Shown here: piece by piece, positions 6,332-13,428 of the stretch
Layout of the letters: every line of letters begins with the position of its first letter
How positions within the stretch are numbered: position 1 is the first letter of the stretch
Position numbers and translations under genes: made by a program
Notes under the pieces: model-generated
Told to the model about the DNA's origin: nothing
What the model saw: the letters and a program-made list of their open reading frames with translations, nothing else
Database searches by the model: none
Origin: an uncultured Actinomyces sp.
GTDB lineage: Bacteria > Actinomycetota > Actinomycetes > Actinomycetales > Actinomycetaceae
Assembly: GCA_938028585.1 (NCBI GenBank)
Contig: CALIZH010000059.1
Location: 1 to 16,709, forward strand
Length of the DNA: 16,709 nucleotides
Reading direction: 5' to 3'

Positions 6332-9039
6332 CACAGCTCTTTAATCTGCTCGTTCACATCCGCCAATGCGTCGTCAATTGCAGCGGGGTTTGACCCACCA
6401 CCCTGAGCAAGGTCATCACGACCCCCGCCGCCGCCGCCGAGAATCTTTGCGGCGCGACGAACAAACTGTCCCGCGCGTGCGCTGTGCTGACGCGCTAGAT
6501 CGTTCGTTGCAACAGTCACCATGGGCTTACCGTTAATAATTGCCGCAAGAGCAACCAAAACTGGGCCATCGTTCCCCAGGCGCTCACGCACGTCAGTTGC
6601 CATTGCACGGAGCTCATCTGCCGTACCAAGAGCACCAACGGGCGCAACAACCGAAGTGAATTTACCGATCTTACGGGCATTCTGCGCAAGAAGAGCAGCT
6701 TCGGCGAGAGCCTGTTGTTCGCGAATCTTCTGAAGCTCCTTCTCCGCGTCACGAAGACGAGTCATGACAGACTCAAGTCGTGTCGTGAGTTCGTCTGGGC
6801 GACCACCCAGCATGGAGGTCAGTTGCGAAACTAAAGCGTGTTCCTTCGCCTGGAAGGAATAGGCCCCATCACCGACAAGCGCATCGATTCGGCGAACACC
6901 CGAGCCAATGGATCCTTCACCCAAAACGGTGATGCGTCCAAGGTGACCAGTGGATGGAACGTGGGTACCACCGCAAAGCTCACGATCGAAGTTGTCACCG
7001 ATGGTCACAACACGGACCTCAGAACCGTACTTCTCACCGAAGAGTGCGATCGCACCCGAGCGCTTGGCCTCATCGAGAGACATGACCTCAGTGGTCACAG
7101 GTAGATTTTCTGCAAGCTTTTCGTTAACAAGACTTTCGATTTCGTTCAGCTGGCCTTCGCCAAGCGAACTTGAGTTCGTGAAATCAAAGCGCAGACGTGA
7201 AGGAGAGTTCTCGCTACCTGCTTGTTCCGCGTCTTTGTTAACAATGCGTCGCAGGCCCGCATAAACCATGTGAGTTGCAGTGTGAGCGCGGGCGATAGCG
7301 AGTCGACGTTCAGTGTCAATCTGCGCGAAGGCCTTCTCCCCCAGCGTCGCAGTCCCCTCAGTCAGGGTGCCACGATGTACGGAAAGACCGCGCACAGGAG
7401 CCTGCACGTCATGGACTTCGATCACACCGCCATCAGCAAGCCGAATGGTGCCGTGATCAGCAAGCTGACCACCCATCTCCGCATAGAAGGGAGTTCGGTC
7501 CAGGATGATTTCTACTTCAGCAGGCGCACTAACCGCAGGGGTTGGAACGCCATCGACCAGCAGACCGGCCACTTGGGCATCCGAGGCGCTCTCTGTGTAG
7601 CCAACAAAAGTTGAACCGCCGCCGAGTTCCTTTTCGATATCGTGGAAAATACGAACGTCAGTGTGACCGGTCTTCTTCGCACGAGCATCAGCACGCGCGC
7701 GTTCCTTCTGTTCCTCCATAAGCGCACGGAAAGCAGCCTCGTCAACGTGGACACCCTGTTCCGATGCCATCTCAAGAGTCAGGTCAATCGGGAAGCCATA
7801 GGTATCGTGAAGTGAAAATGCTGCTTCGCCAGAAATCATCGGAGCACCCGGAGCAGCCTTTGCCTTCTCAACTGCGGCATCAAGAATAGTGGTGCCCGCA
7901 GTAAGAGTACGACGGAAGGCGTCTTCTTCCGCATATGCCACTTCAGAAATTGTTCCCCAATTCTCTTCGAGTTCAGGGTAGGAAGCCTTCATCGCCTCCT
8001 TCGAAGCGGTCAGCAGCGTCGGCATCGTAGCCGTATCAACACCAAGCAAACGCATCGAACGAACTGCGCGTCGAATAAGGCGGCGAAGCACATAGCCTCG
8101 GCCGTCATTTCCAGGACGAACGCCATCACCAATCAACATCAGCGAAGAGCGTACGTGATCAGCAACCACACGAAGACGAACGTCATCGTCGTAGGCTGCA
8201 CCGGCCTCGGGGCCAGCGGCACCAAGACCGTAACGCTTACCGCTCATCTCCTCGGCGGCAGCGATAACGGGATAAACCTCGTCAATCTCGTACATATTCG
8301 GCTTGTCTTGCATGACGAAGGCCAAGCGTTCCAAACCGGCACCGGTATCGATCGCTTTCTGGTCAAGCTCACCCAACAACGGGTAATCCTTACCGCTTCC
8401 CTCGCCGCGCATGTACTGGTCAAAAACCAGATTCCACAGCTCAAGATAGCGGTCGCCACCCGGGTCAACATTGCCGCCCACGGCCTCGGGACCATAAGCA
8501 GGACCGCGATCGTAGTGCCACTCGCAGCAGGGACCCGCAGGACCAGGCTGACCGGTGTCCCAGAAGTTCTCTTCGCGGGGTAGACGCACAATGTGGCGAG
8601 GATCCATTCCGACCTCCTTGGTCAGAACATCGAATGCCTCATCGTCCTTCTCCCAAATGGTGACCCACATGCGATCGCCGTCGAGGCCATACTTGCCTTC
8701 CGATTGCGAACCAGTGAGCAGATCCCACGCGAAGTGAATAGCGCCTTCCTTGAAGTAATCACCGAAGGAAAAATTACCGTTCATCTGGAAGAAGGTACCG
8801 TGACGGGTCGTGCGACCGACGTTGTCGATATCGTTCGTACGAATGCACTTTTGAACGGATGCAGCCCTGGGCCAAGGCGCCGGTTCAACACCGGTGATGT
8901 AAGGAATGAAGGGCACCATACCAGCGATGGTGAACAAAATAGAAGGCTCAGGAGACACCAAAGAAACAGATGGACGAATCTCGTGTCCTTGTGATGCAAA
9001 GTAGTCAAGCCAACGTTGACGAATTTCAGAAGTGCGCAT
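6331..9039 (-). CDS. alaS: Alanyl-tRNA synthetase
   Basis: Charges tRNA-Ala and edits mischarged Ser and Gly. Full length at 902 residues. The class II catalytic core includes RTTRHGTFFQMNGNFSFGD (about 76-94) and motif 3 DTGAGLERLAF (231-241). The editing domain has the zinc ligands in HTATH (His586, His590) and CGGTH (Cys689, His693). The C-Ala domain ends with a six-glycine run followed by RDDLAQGGG (about 868-882), encoded partly by a GGC-type triplet repeat near 6421-6440. The start ATG has only a weak GGGGT ribosome site. It is the first gene of the alaS-ruvX-mltG-aroE-A24 peptidase unit and follows the rpsD terminator, so its promoter should lie in 9040-9095; I see no consensus promoter there beyond a lone TTGTCA. 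Confidence 0.98.
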   Translation of the reverse strand: MRTSEIRQRWLDYFASQGHEIRPSVSLVSPEPSILFTIAGMVPFIPYITGVEPAPWPRAASVQKCIRTNDIDNVGRTTRHGTFFQMNGNFSFGDYFKEGAIHFAWDLLTGSQSEGKYGLDGDRMWVTIWEKDDEAFDVLTKEVGMDPRHIVRLPREENFWDTGQPGPAGPCCEWHYDRGPAYGPEAVGGNVDPGGDRYLELWNLVFDQYMRGEGSGKDYPLLGELDQKAIDTGAGLERLAFVMQDKPNMYEIDEVYPVIAAAEEMSGKRYGLGAAGPEAGAAYDDDVRLRVVADHVRSSLMLIGDGVRPGNDGRGYVLRRLIRRAVRSMRLLGVDTATMPTLLTASKEAMKASYPELEENWGTISEVAYAEEDAFRRTLTAGTTILDAAVEKAKAAPGAPMISGEAAFSLHDTYGFPIDLTLEMASEQGVHVDEAAFRALMEEQKERARADARAKKTGHTDVRIFHDIEKELGGGSTFVGYTESASDAQVAGLLVDGVPTPAVSAPAEVEIILDRTPFYAEMGGQLADHGTIRLADGGVIEVHDVQAPVRGLSVHRGTLTEGTATLGEKAFAQIDTERRLAIARAHTATHMVYAGLRRIVNKDAEQAGSENSPSRLRFDFTNSSSLGEGQLNEIESLVNEKLAENLPVTTEVMSLDEAKRSGAIALFGEKYGSEVRVVTIGDNFDRELCGGTHVPSTGHLGRITVLGEGSIGSGVRRIDALVGDGAYSFQAKEHALVSQLTSMLGGRPDELTTRLESVMTRLRDAEKELQKIREQQALAEAALLAQNARKIGKFTSVVAPVGALGTADELRAMATDVRERLGNDGPVLVALAAIINGKPMVTVATNDLARQHSARAGQFVRRAAKILGGGGGGRDDLAQGGGSNPAAIDDALADVNEQIKEL

Positions 9040-9095
9040 AGTACCCCATAGTAGTGGACATCAATAAGAATCGTGTATTGACAAGACGGCTCGAC

Positions 9096-9134
9096 AAAAA
9101 GAACAAGACCCCGAGGGAAACCCTCGGGGTCTTG
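9096..9134 (-). terminator. Intrinsic terminator of rpsD
   Basis: Perfect 14-bp stem (9104-9117 with 9121-9134, core GACCCCGAGGG) with a 3-nt loop. On the minus strand it is followed by TTCTTTTTG. It lies 10 nt after the rpsD stop. Strong stem plus U-tract separates rpsD from alaS. Confidence 0.95.
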
Positions 9135-9144
9135 GAAGACACAC

Positions 9145-9768
9145 TCAGCGCGAGTAGTGTTCGACGACCATCTGCACGTCGCAGGTGACGGGAACTTCAG
9201 CGCGCTTCGGGCGACGCACCAGCGTTGCCTTCAGGCGAGCAATGTCAACGTCCAGGTAATCGGGAGTTGCGGGAAGAGCTTCCTGGTTGATGCCTTCAGC
9301 TGCAATCTCGAAGGGGACGCTGGTCTGAGACTTCGGCTTGACCTGCAGGGTCTGTCCCGGCTTCACGCGGAAGGAAGGACGATCGACGATCTTGCCGTCA
9401 ACCATGATGTGACGGTGAACGACGAACTGACGTGCCTGCTGGATGGTGCGGGCAAAACCTGCACGCAGCACCAGAGCGTCAAGACGCATTTCAAGGAGCT
9501 CGACCAGGTTCTCACCGGTCAGGCCAGCAGTACGACGTGCTTCTTCGAAGACGTGACGCATCTGAGCCTCACGAATGCCGTACTGAGCGCGCAGACGCTG
9601 CTTTTCCTTCAGACGAACAGCGTAGTCAGATTCCTGGCGGCGACGGGTACGACCGTGTTCGCCGGGACCATACGGACGCTTTTCGAAGTAACGAACAGCC
9701 TTCGGGGTGAGAGCAAAGCCCAGCGCGCGGGACTCGCGCACCTGCTTGCGTGAACGATTGTGAGCCAT
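9145..9768 (-). CDS. rpsD: 30S ribosomal protein S4
   Basis: Primary 16S rRNA-binding protein of the small subunit. The start is the ATG at 9768 (AGGAAAGG upstream; product begins MAHNRSRKQVRESRALG), not an upstream in-frame codon at 9822, which would add 18 residues not found in S4. The 207-residue product has the N-terminal block ending KRPYGPGEHGRTRRRQESDY and the S4 RNA-binding domain (about 95-140, with VVHRHIMVDGKIVDRPSF). There is no cysteine in the N-terminal region, so this is the zinc-free form. It stands alone between rarA and alaS instead of in the rpsM-rpsK-rpoA cluster, and it has its own leader and terminator. Confidence 0.97.
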   Translation of the reverse strand: MAHNRSRKQVRESRALGFALTPKAVRYFEKRPYGPGEHGRTRRRQESDYAVRLKEKQRLRAQYGIREAQMRHVFEEARRTAGLTGENLVELLEMRLDALVLRAGFARTIQQARQFVVHRHIMVDGKIVDRPSFRVKPGQTLQVKPKSQTSVPFEIAAEGINQEALPATPDYLDVDIARLKATLVRRPKRAEVPVTCDVQMVVEHYSR

Positions 9769-9888
9769 TAAATGACCTTTCCTGTCTCTTATGTCGCATT
9801 CGCAAAACGAATGCGGGGTCAACTCCAGGCAGAACGCCGTCGGCTAAGACCCCAGGTATACGTTGCCCATAAAGGCAACCGGATCAGT
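9769..9888 (-). promoter_or_regulatory. Structured leader region of rpsD (candidate S4 autoregulatory element and promoter)
   Basis: This 120-nt gap between rarA and rpsD holds three potential stems on the minus strand. In order they are GGTTGCC/GGCAAC with loop TTTATG (about 9862-9881), GGGGTC/GACCCC (9848-9853 with 9815-9820, 27-nt loop), and an 8-bp stem CGCATTCG/CGAATGCG with loop TTTTG (9795-9802 with 9808-9815). The last two abut and share one base. The ribosome site follows about 15 nt later. A TATACC at 9855-9860 could be a -10 box that would start the RNA just before the GGGGTC arm, but no good -35 is visible. S4 represses its own mRNA in several bacteria; a role here is inference. 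Confidence 0.4.
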
Positions 9889-11265
9889 TTAACGTACTTT
9901 AAGCAATTCGCGAAGCGCAGCTAAGCGTTTCGTGAGCATGGCCTCATTGCCATTCGTCGTTGGACGGTAGTAGGACGTTCCGCGTAGATCCTCAGGAAGA
10001 TAGTGCTGAGCCGCGACATGGTGGGGTGCATCGTGCGCATATATGTAGTCCACGCCGTGTCCAAGAGCTTGAGCGCCACTGTAATGAGCATCCCGAAGGT
10101 GCATAGGAACTGGCCCCCCTTTCCCTTGACGAATATCCCTCAAAGCTTCATCAATAGCGAGGTAAGCGCGATTAGACTTTGGGGCAACTGCTACTGCAAT
10201 CACGGCTTCACTCAGAATAATTCGCGCCTCTGGCATTCCGACCATTGCAACCGCTTGCGCCGCGGAAACAGTCGTGGTGAGGACCTCTGGTGCAGCCATT
10301 CCGACATCTTCCGCGGCGCAGATCATGATGCGTCGCGCAATAAAACGCGGGTCTTCCCCTGCCTCAAGCATTCGCGCAAGGTAGTGGATAGCCGCATCAA
10401 CATCAGATCCACGCATCGACTTAATGAAAGCGCTTGCCACGTCGTAGTGCTGATCTTGATCCCAGCGCACTAAGGCCTGATTAGCAGCATTCTCAACGTC
10501 AGCGATTTCAATTTCCCGAGGCTCGCTCCGCTCTTCCGCCAGCTGTCCTTCTCCTCCGCGCTCGAGGCACGAGGCCGCAGCGGCCTCGAGAAGAGTCAGT
10601 GCCTTACGAGCATCCGCACCTGCCAAGCGCAACAAAGCTGAGCGGGCATCTGCAGATAGGGAAAACAGAGATTTCAATCCCGATTCACTTGCCAAGGAAC
10701 GATCAAGAAGAAGGGAGAGATCTTCACTGCTCAACGCATGAAGAGTAAGAAGTAAGGAACGAGAAAGAAGCGGAGAAATCACCGAAAAGGATGGGTTCTC
10801 TGTCGTTGCGGCTACTAGGGTTACCCAACGATTTTCGACAGCTGGAAGAAGAGCATCCTGCTGCGATTTTGAAAAACGATGAACCTCATCAACAAAGAGG
10901 ATCGTTTCCTCTCCCGTTGTTGTCAGGCCTCGTCGAGCCTGCGAGATCACATCACGCAGGTCTTTTACTCCGGAGGTAACTGCAGAAACTTCACAGAAGC
11001 GCCGACCAGAAGCACGTGCAATCAGGTAGGCAAGAGTGGTCTTCCCTGTTCCCGGAGGGCCCCACAAAATCACGGAGCTTAAACCCGCTGGGGAATCAGT
11101 AGATGGAGTGAGAAGTCTACGCAGAGGCGATCCCGGCTTAAGAAGATGTTGCTGACCAACGATCTCATCAGCGCTCTGCGGGCGCATTCGGACCGCAAGT
11201 GGCGCATGGTCATCAACTACCGGAGTCCCGAAATCTTCGATTCCCTGCGTATCAAAGAGATCCAT
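9889..11265 (-). CDS. rarA: Replication-associated recombination protein RarA (MgsA), AAA+ ATPase
   Basis: Clamp-loader-like AAA+ ATPase acting at stalled replication forks. Start is the ATG at 11265 with AGGGGAG (11271-11277) 5 nt upstream; a GTG at 11271 overlaps that site. The 458-residue product has Walker A GPPGTGKT (about 69-76), Walker B ILFVDEVHRF (about 122-131), sensor 1 ATTENPSF (about 153-160) and the sensor 2 segment AGADARKAL. The RarA-specific C-terminal region is present: HYDVASAFIKSMRGSD, EAGEDPRFIARRIM, and HLRDAHYSGAQALGHG followed by HYLPEDL. Just before HYDV the usual spacer is a few residues shorter than in many homologues. The ribosome site begins right after the transpeptidase stop, so the two are probably co-transcribed. 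Confidence 0.96.
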   Translation of the reverse strand: MDLFDTQGIEDFGTPVVDDHAPLAVRMRPQSADEIVGQQHLLKPGSPLRRLLTPSTDSPAGLSSVILWGPPGTGKTTLAYLIARASGRRFCEVSAVTSGVKDLRDVISQARRGLTTTGEETILFVDEVHRFSKSQQDALLPAVENRWVTLVAATTENPSFSVISPLLSRSLLLTLHALSSEDLSLLLDRSLASESGLKSLFSLSADARSALLRLAGADARKALTLLEAAAASCLERGGEGQLAEERSEPREIEIADVENAANQALVRWDQDQHYDVASAFIKSMRGSDVDAAIHYLARMLEAGEDPRFIARRIMICAAEDVGMAAPEVLTTTVSAAQAVAMVGMPEARIILSEAVIAVAVAPKSNRAYLAIDEALRDIRQGKGGPVPMHLRDAHYSGAQALGHGVDYIYAHDAPHHVAAQHYLPEDLRGTSYYRPTTNGNEAMLTKRLAALRELLKVR

Positions 11266-11277
11266 CTTCACTCCCCT

Positions 11278-12696
11278 TTAGTAGTGGCTGATGACAACCG
11301 TCCCGTTATCCGCCCAATCATAAATCCAGTGTGCACCGTCAACCGGCATATTCACACACCCGTGAGAGCCGCCGTAACCGGACCATCCGAAAGAGGAACG
11401 CCACGGAGCGCCGTGGAGCGCATACCCCGCATAGAAGTAGGTGACCCATGGAACGCCTTCTGTGCGGTAATTGGTTCCATCCGCATTTTCACCTTCCATT
11501 GTCTGAGAGGCATATTGCAAATAGACATGGAACTTACCGGTTACAGTTGGAGTATTGGGCGCACCCGGGACCATCGGGGTTGGACCGTGAACTATCGTCC
11601 GACCTTCATACGCAGAAACCGTGTTCTTCGACAAGTCGATATCGATCCATTTTTCACCGGCAGAGGCCTGATAAACATCGTCACCGTAGCCATCAGGGAT
11701 ATCTTGGCGATCATACTCAGGCTGAATCTTGTCGTAATCAAAATCGCCCGAATAGGATTTCCCATTATTGAGGGCGTCCGCAATTCCAGAAACTACAGAC
11801 TGTGTATTGTTCGCGCGATAACCAACCGTGCCAGCTTTGAGAACACCAACAACGTCACCACGACTGTTAACACCCTGAATTCCTTTTTCGGATTCAACGT
11901 TCGTCGATTTTGCGAGATCATTCACCCAAGCTGACAATGCATCCGAATCAAGCACAGCAGCTCGATCGCCCTCTGCGCTCACCTTGACCCATTTCATTTT
12001 GTCGGCCTTCGACGCAGTGAAATCATCAATACCATCAGTGATCGTGACGCTAGGAGCAATCAGTGATTGCGCTTGAGTAAGTGCCTCTTCGGCTCTCTGA
12101 GTATTAATCTTCGGTTCTCGAACCTCAACGTTGATAGTTCTCGGAGAAGAACCCAAATCTTGAGCGACATCCTGTTGGACTTTTGCAAGATCAGCCGTAT
12201 TCAACGCAATACCCTCATGAGAGGGAACCACCGTGAAACCCGATCCATCTTCCTTAGGTGACAAAGCCGCATCACTCACAGGGGTCCCCACGCGCTGAGT
12301 TAAAGAAGCTCCGAATCGAGAGAGCTGGGAGTTATCAAGTTGAACGACAGGGGTGATCGACCGAGAGCGGAAGATCCCAAGGAAACGAGAGAGCAAACCT
12401 GAGTTCTCTGAGAAAGCAGCATCGACTGTCGCGGGGATATCAACAGTGATCCCGAGGTCCCCCAAGCTAGCCTGCTGTGTCGTATCGCCCAACTGCAAAG
12501 TAACTTGAGCCGACTCAACGCGATGTTTCAGAGCCTCGTTGACCTGAGCTCGCGAGGACGAAGAGATAGACTGACCTGCGATTGAGGTTCGCGGAAGAGC
12601 ATGCGCGGAATAAAACCAGCCTGAGAACACCAAACCGGCGCACAGCAGACCGCATAGACCAAGGAGTGTCCACACTTTGAGGGATAGCTTCTTCAT
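11278..12696 (-). CDS. Membrane-anchored L,D-transpeptidase (YkuD domain with peptidoglycan-binding region)
   Basis: Expected to form 3-3 peptide crosslinks in peptidoglycan, or to attach proteins to it, outside the membrane. The 472-residue product has an N-terminal KK and one hydrophobic segment (about 8-29), a signal anchor without a lipobox. A central region (about 45-330), which looks like the PG_binding_4 type seen in actinobacterial transpeptidases, precedes the YkuD domain (about 348-472). That domain has His428 in LHGAPW and the catalytic SHGCVNM with Cys447, at normal spacing. The ribosome site is weak (GAGAG, 4 nt before the ATG). The 97-nt upstream gap to yciO presumably holds its promoter, though I see no consensus. 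rarA follows 12 nt after the stop. Domain identity is clear; the exact crosslink is not readable. Confidence 0.93.
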   Translation of the reverse strand: MKKLSLKVWTLLGLCGLLCAGLVFSGWFYSAHALPRTSIAGQSISSSSRAQVNEALKHRVESAQVTLQLGDTTQQASLGDLGITVDIPATVDAAFSENSGLLSRFLGIFRSRSITPVVQLDNSQLSRFGASLTQRVGTPVSDAALSPKEDGSGFTVVPSHEGIALNTADLAKVQQDVAQDLGSSPRTINVEVREPKINTQRAEEALTQAQSLIAPSVTITDGIDDFTASKADKMKWVKVSAEGDRAAVLDSDALSAWVNDLAKSTNVESEKGIQGVNSRGDVVGVLKAGTVGYRANNTQSVVSGIADALNNGKSYSGDFDYDKIQPEYDRQDIPDGYGDDVYQASAGEKWIDIDLSKNTVSAYEGRTIVHGPTPMVPGAPNTPTVTGKFHVYLQYASQTMEGENADGTNYRTEGVPWVTYFYAGYALHGAPWRSSFGWSGYGGSHGCVNMPVDGAHWIYDWADNGTVVISHY

Positions 12697-12793
12697 AGCT
12701 CTCTCATGCTACCGGTTCTTCGAGCGAAAACACGGCGACAAAAGGGATAAGTGACGCGATTGAAGCGTGATGCTGCTTACGCTGCCTTGAAGG

Positions 12794-13411
12794 CTACTCC
12801 CATAGACTTGTATCCCCTGCGCCGCGTCGAGCGACTCGCCCCACGCCATCCGTATAGTCGATAACCGATGTTGCTTCGTCTCCTCCTACTGGAGCCACAA
12901 CAACCAAATCGACAAGTGAACCAATTTTGTCATCGACCTCGAAGCCATCACTCATCACTTGATCTTCTCCGGGAAGGATGAGAGATGAGGCAACTAGGGG
13001 CTGCCCCAGCGCAGCAAGAAGTGACTGAACAACACGATGGTCAGGGATCCGCACCCCGATGGTGTGTTTCTTCTTATTCAGTGTCATTCTGGGAACTTCT
13101 TTTGTCCCGGGAAGGATAAATGTATACGGACCGGGAGTTGTTGCTTTCATTGCCCGGAATTGTGAATTGTCCATAATCACTAAATCACCCAGACGCGAGA
13201 AAGCATCACATAGCAACGAGTAATTGTGTTTGTCATCGAGTTTGCGAATCTGTCGAATTCGATCAATTCCCGATTTGTTGCCCATAAGACAGGCAAGCGC
13301 GTAGCCAGAATCTGTCGGCAGCGCGATCAAGCCACCGTCACGAAGAATGCCAACAATGCGATCAAGAAGTCGTGTCTGTGGATTCACTGGATGAAGCTCG
13401 ACATAGGACAT
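12794..13411 (-). CDS. yciO: YciO-type protein of the Sua5/YciO/YrdC family
   Basis: The Sua5/TsaC family makes threonylcarbamoyl-AMP for tRNA t6A37; YciO is a paralogue whose physiological role is unsettled. The 205-residue product resembles E. coli YciO along its whole length: it opens with a HPxNPQxRL segment, then PTDSGYALAC (32-41), TPGPYTFILPGTKEVPR (92-108), TIGVRIPD (117-124) and a final GAGD. The KxR motif and the SAN motif of true TsaC/Sua5 are missing: the equivalent places read KLDDKHNYSLL and ASSLILPG. So it is probably not the main t6A enzyme, and a separate tsaC would be expected elsewhere. A GGGAG site lies 6 nt before the ATG. It starts 17 nt after the GH31 stop, so the pair is likely co-transcribed. 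Confidence 0.9.
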   Translation of the reverse strand: MSYVELHPVNPQTRLLDRIVGILRDGGLIALPTDSGYALACLMGNKSGIDRIRQIRKLDDKHNYSLLCDAFSRLGDLVIMDNSQFRAMKATTPGPYTFILPGTKEVPRMTLNKKKHTIGVRIPDHRVVQSLLAALGQPLVASSLILPGEDQVMSDGFEVDDKIGSLVDLVVVAPVGGDEATSVIDYTDGVGRVARRGAGDTSLWE

Positions 13412-13428
13412 GATCTGCTCCCGATACT

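Noticed and set aside
6421..6440. Triplet repeat of GCC/GGC type
   Set aside because: It encodes the glycine run typical of the C-terminal domain of AlaRS, so it needs no separate explanation.
9040..9095. TTGTCA hexamer at 9079-9084 as a -35 box for alaS
   Set aside because: No -10 hexamer at acceptable spacing; not enough to call a promoter.
9157..9753. Plus-strand open frame of 198 codons
   Set aside because: Exactly opposite rpsD; long antisense frames are expected opposite strongly codon-biased genes.
11146..11934. Long plus-strand open frame of 262 codons across the rarA start and transpeptidase end
   Set aside because: It lies antisense to two clear genes with strong motifs, has no convincing ribosome site and its product has no recognisable features.
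12697..12715. Mini-ORF MREL whose TGA overlaps the transpeptidase ATG
   Set aside because: Its ATG lacks a ribosome site of its own and the sequence serves as the ribosome site region for the real gene; probably chance.
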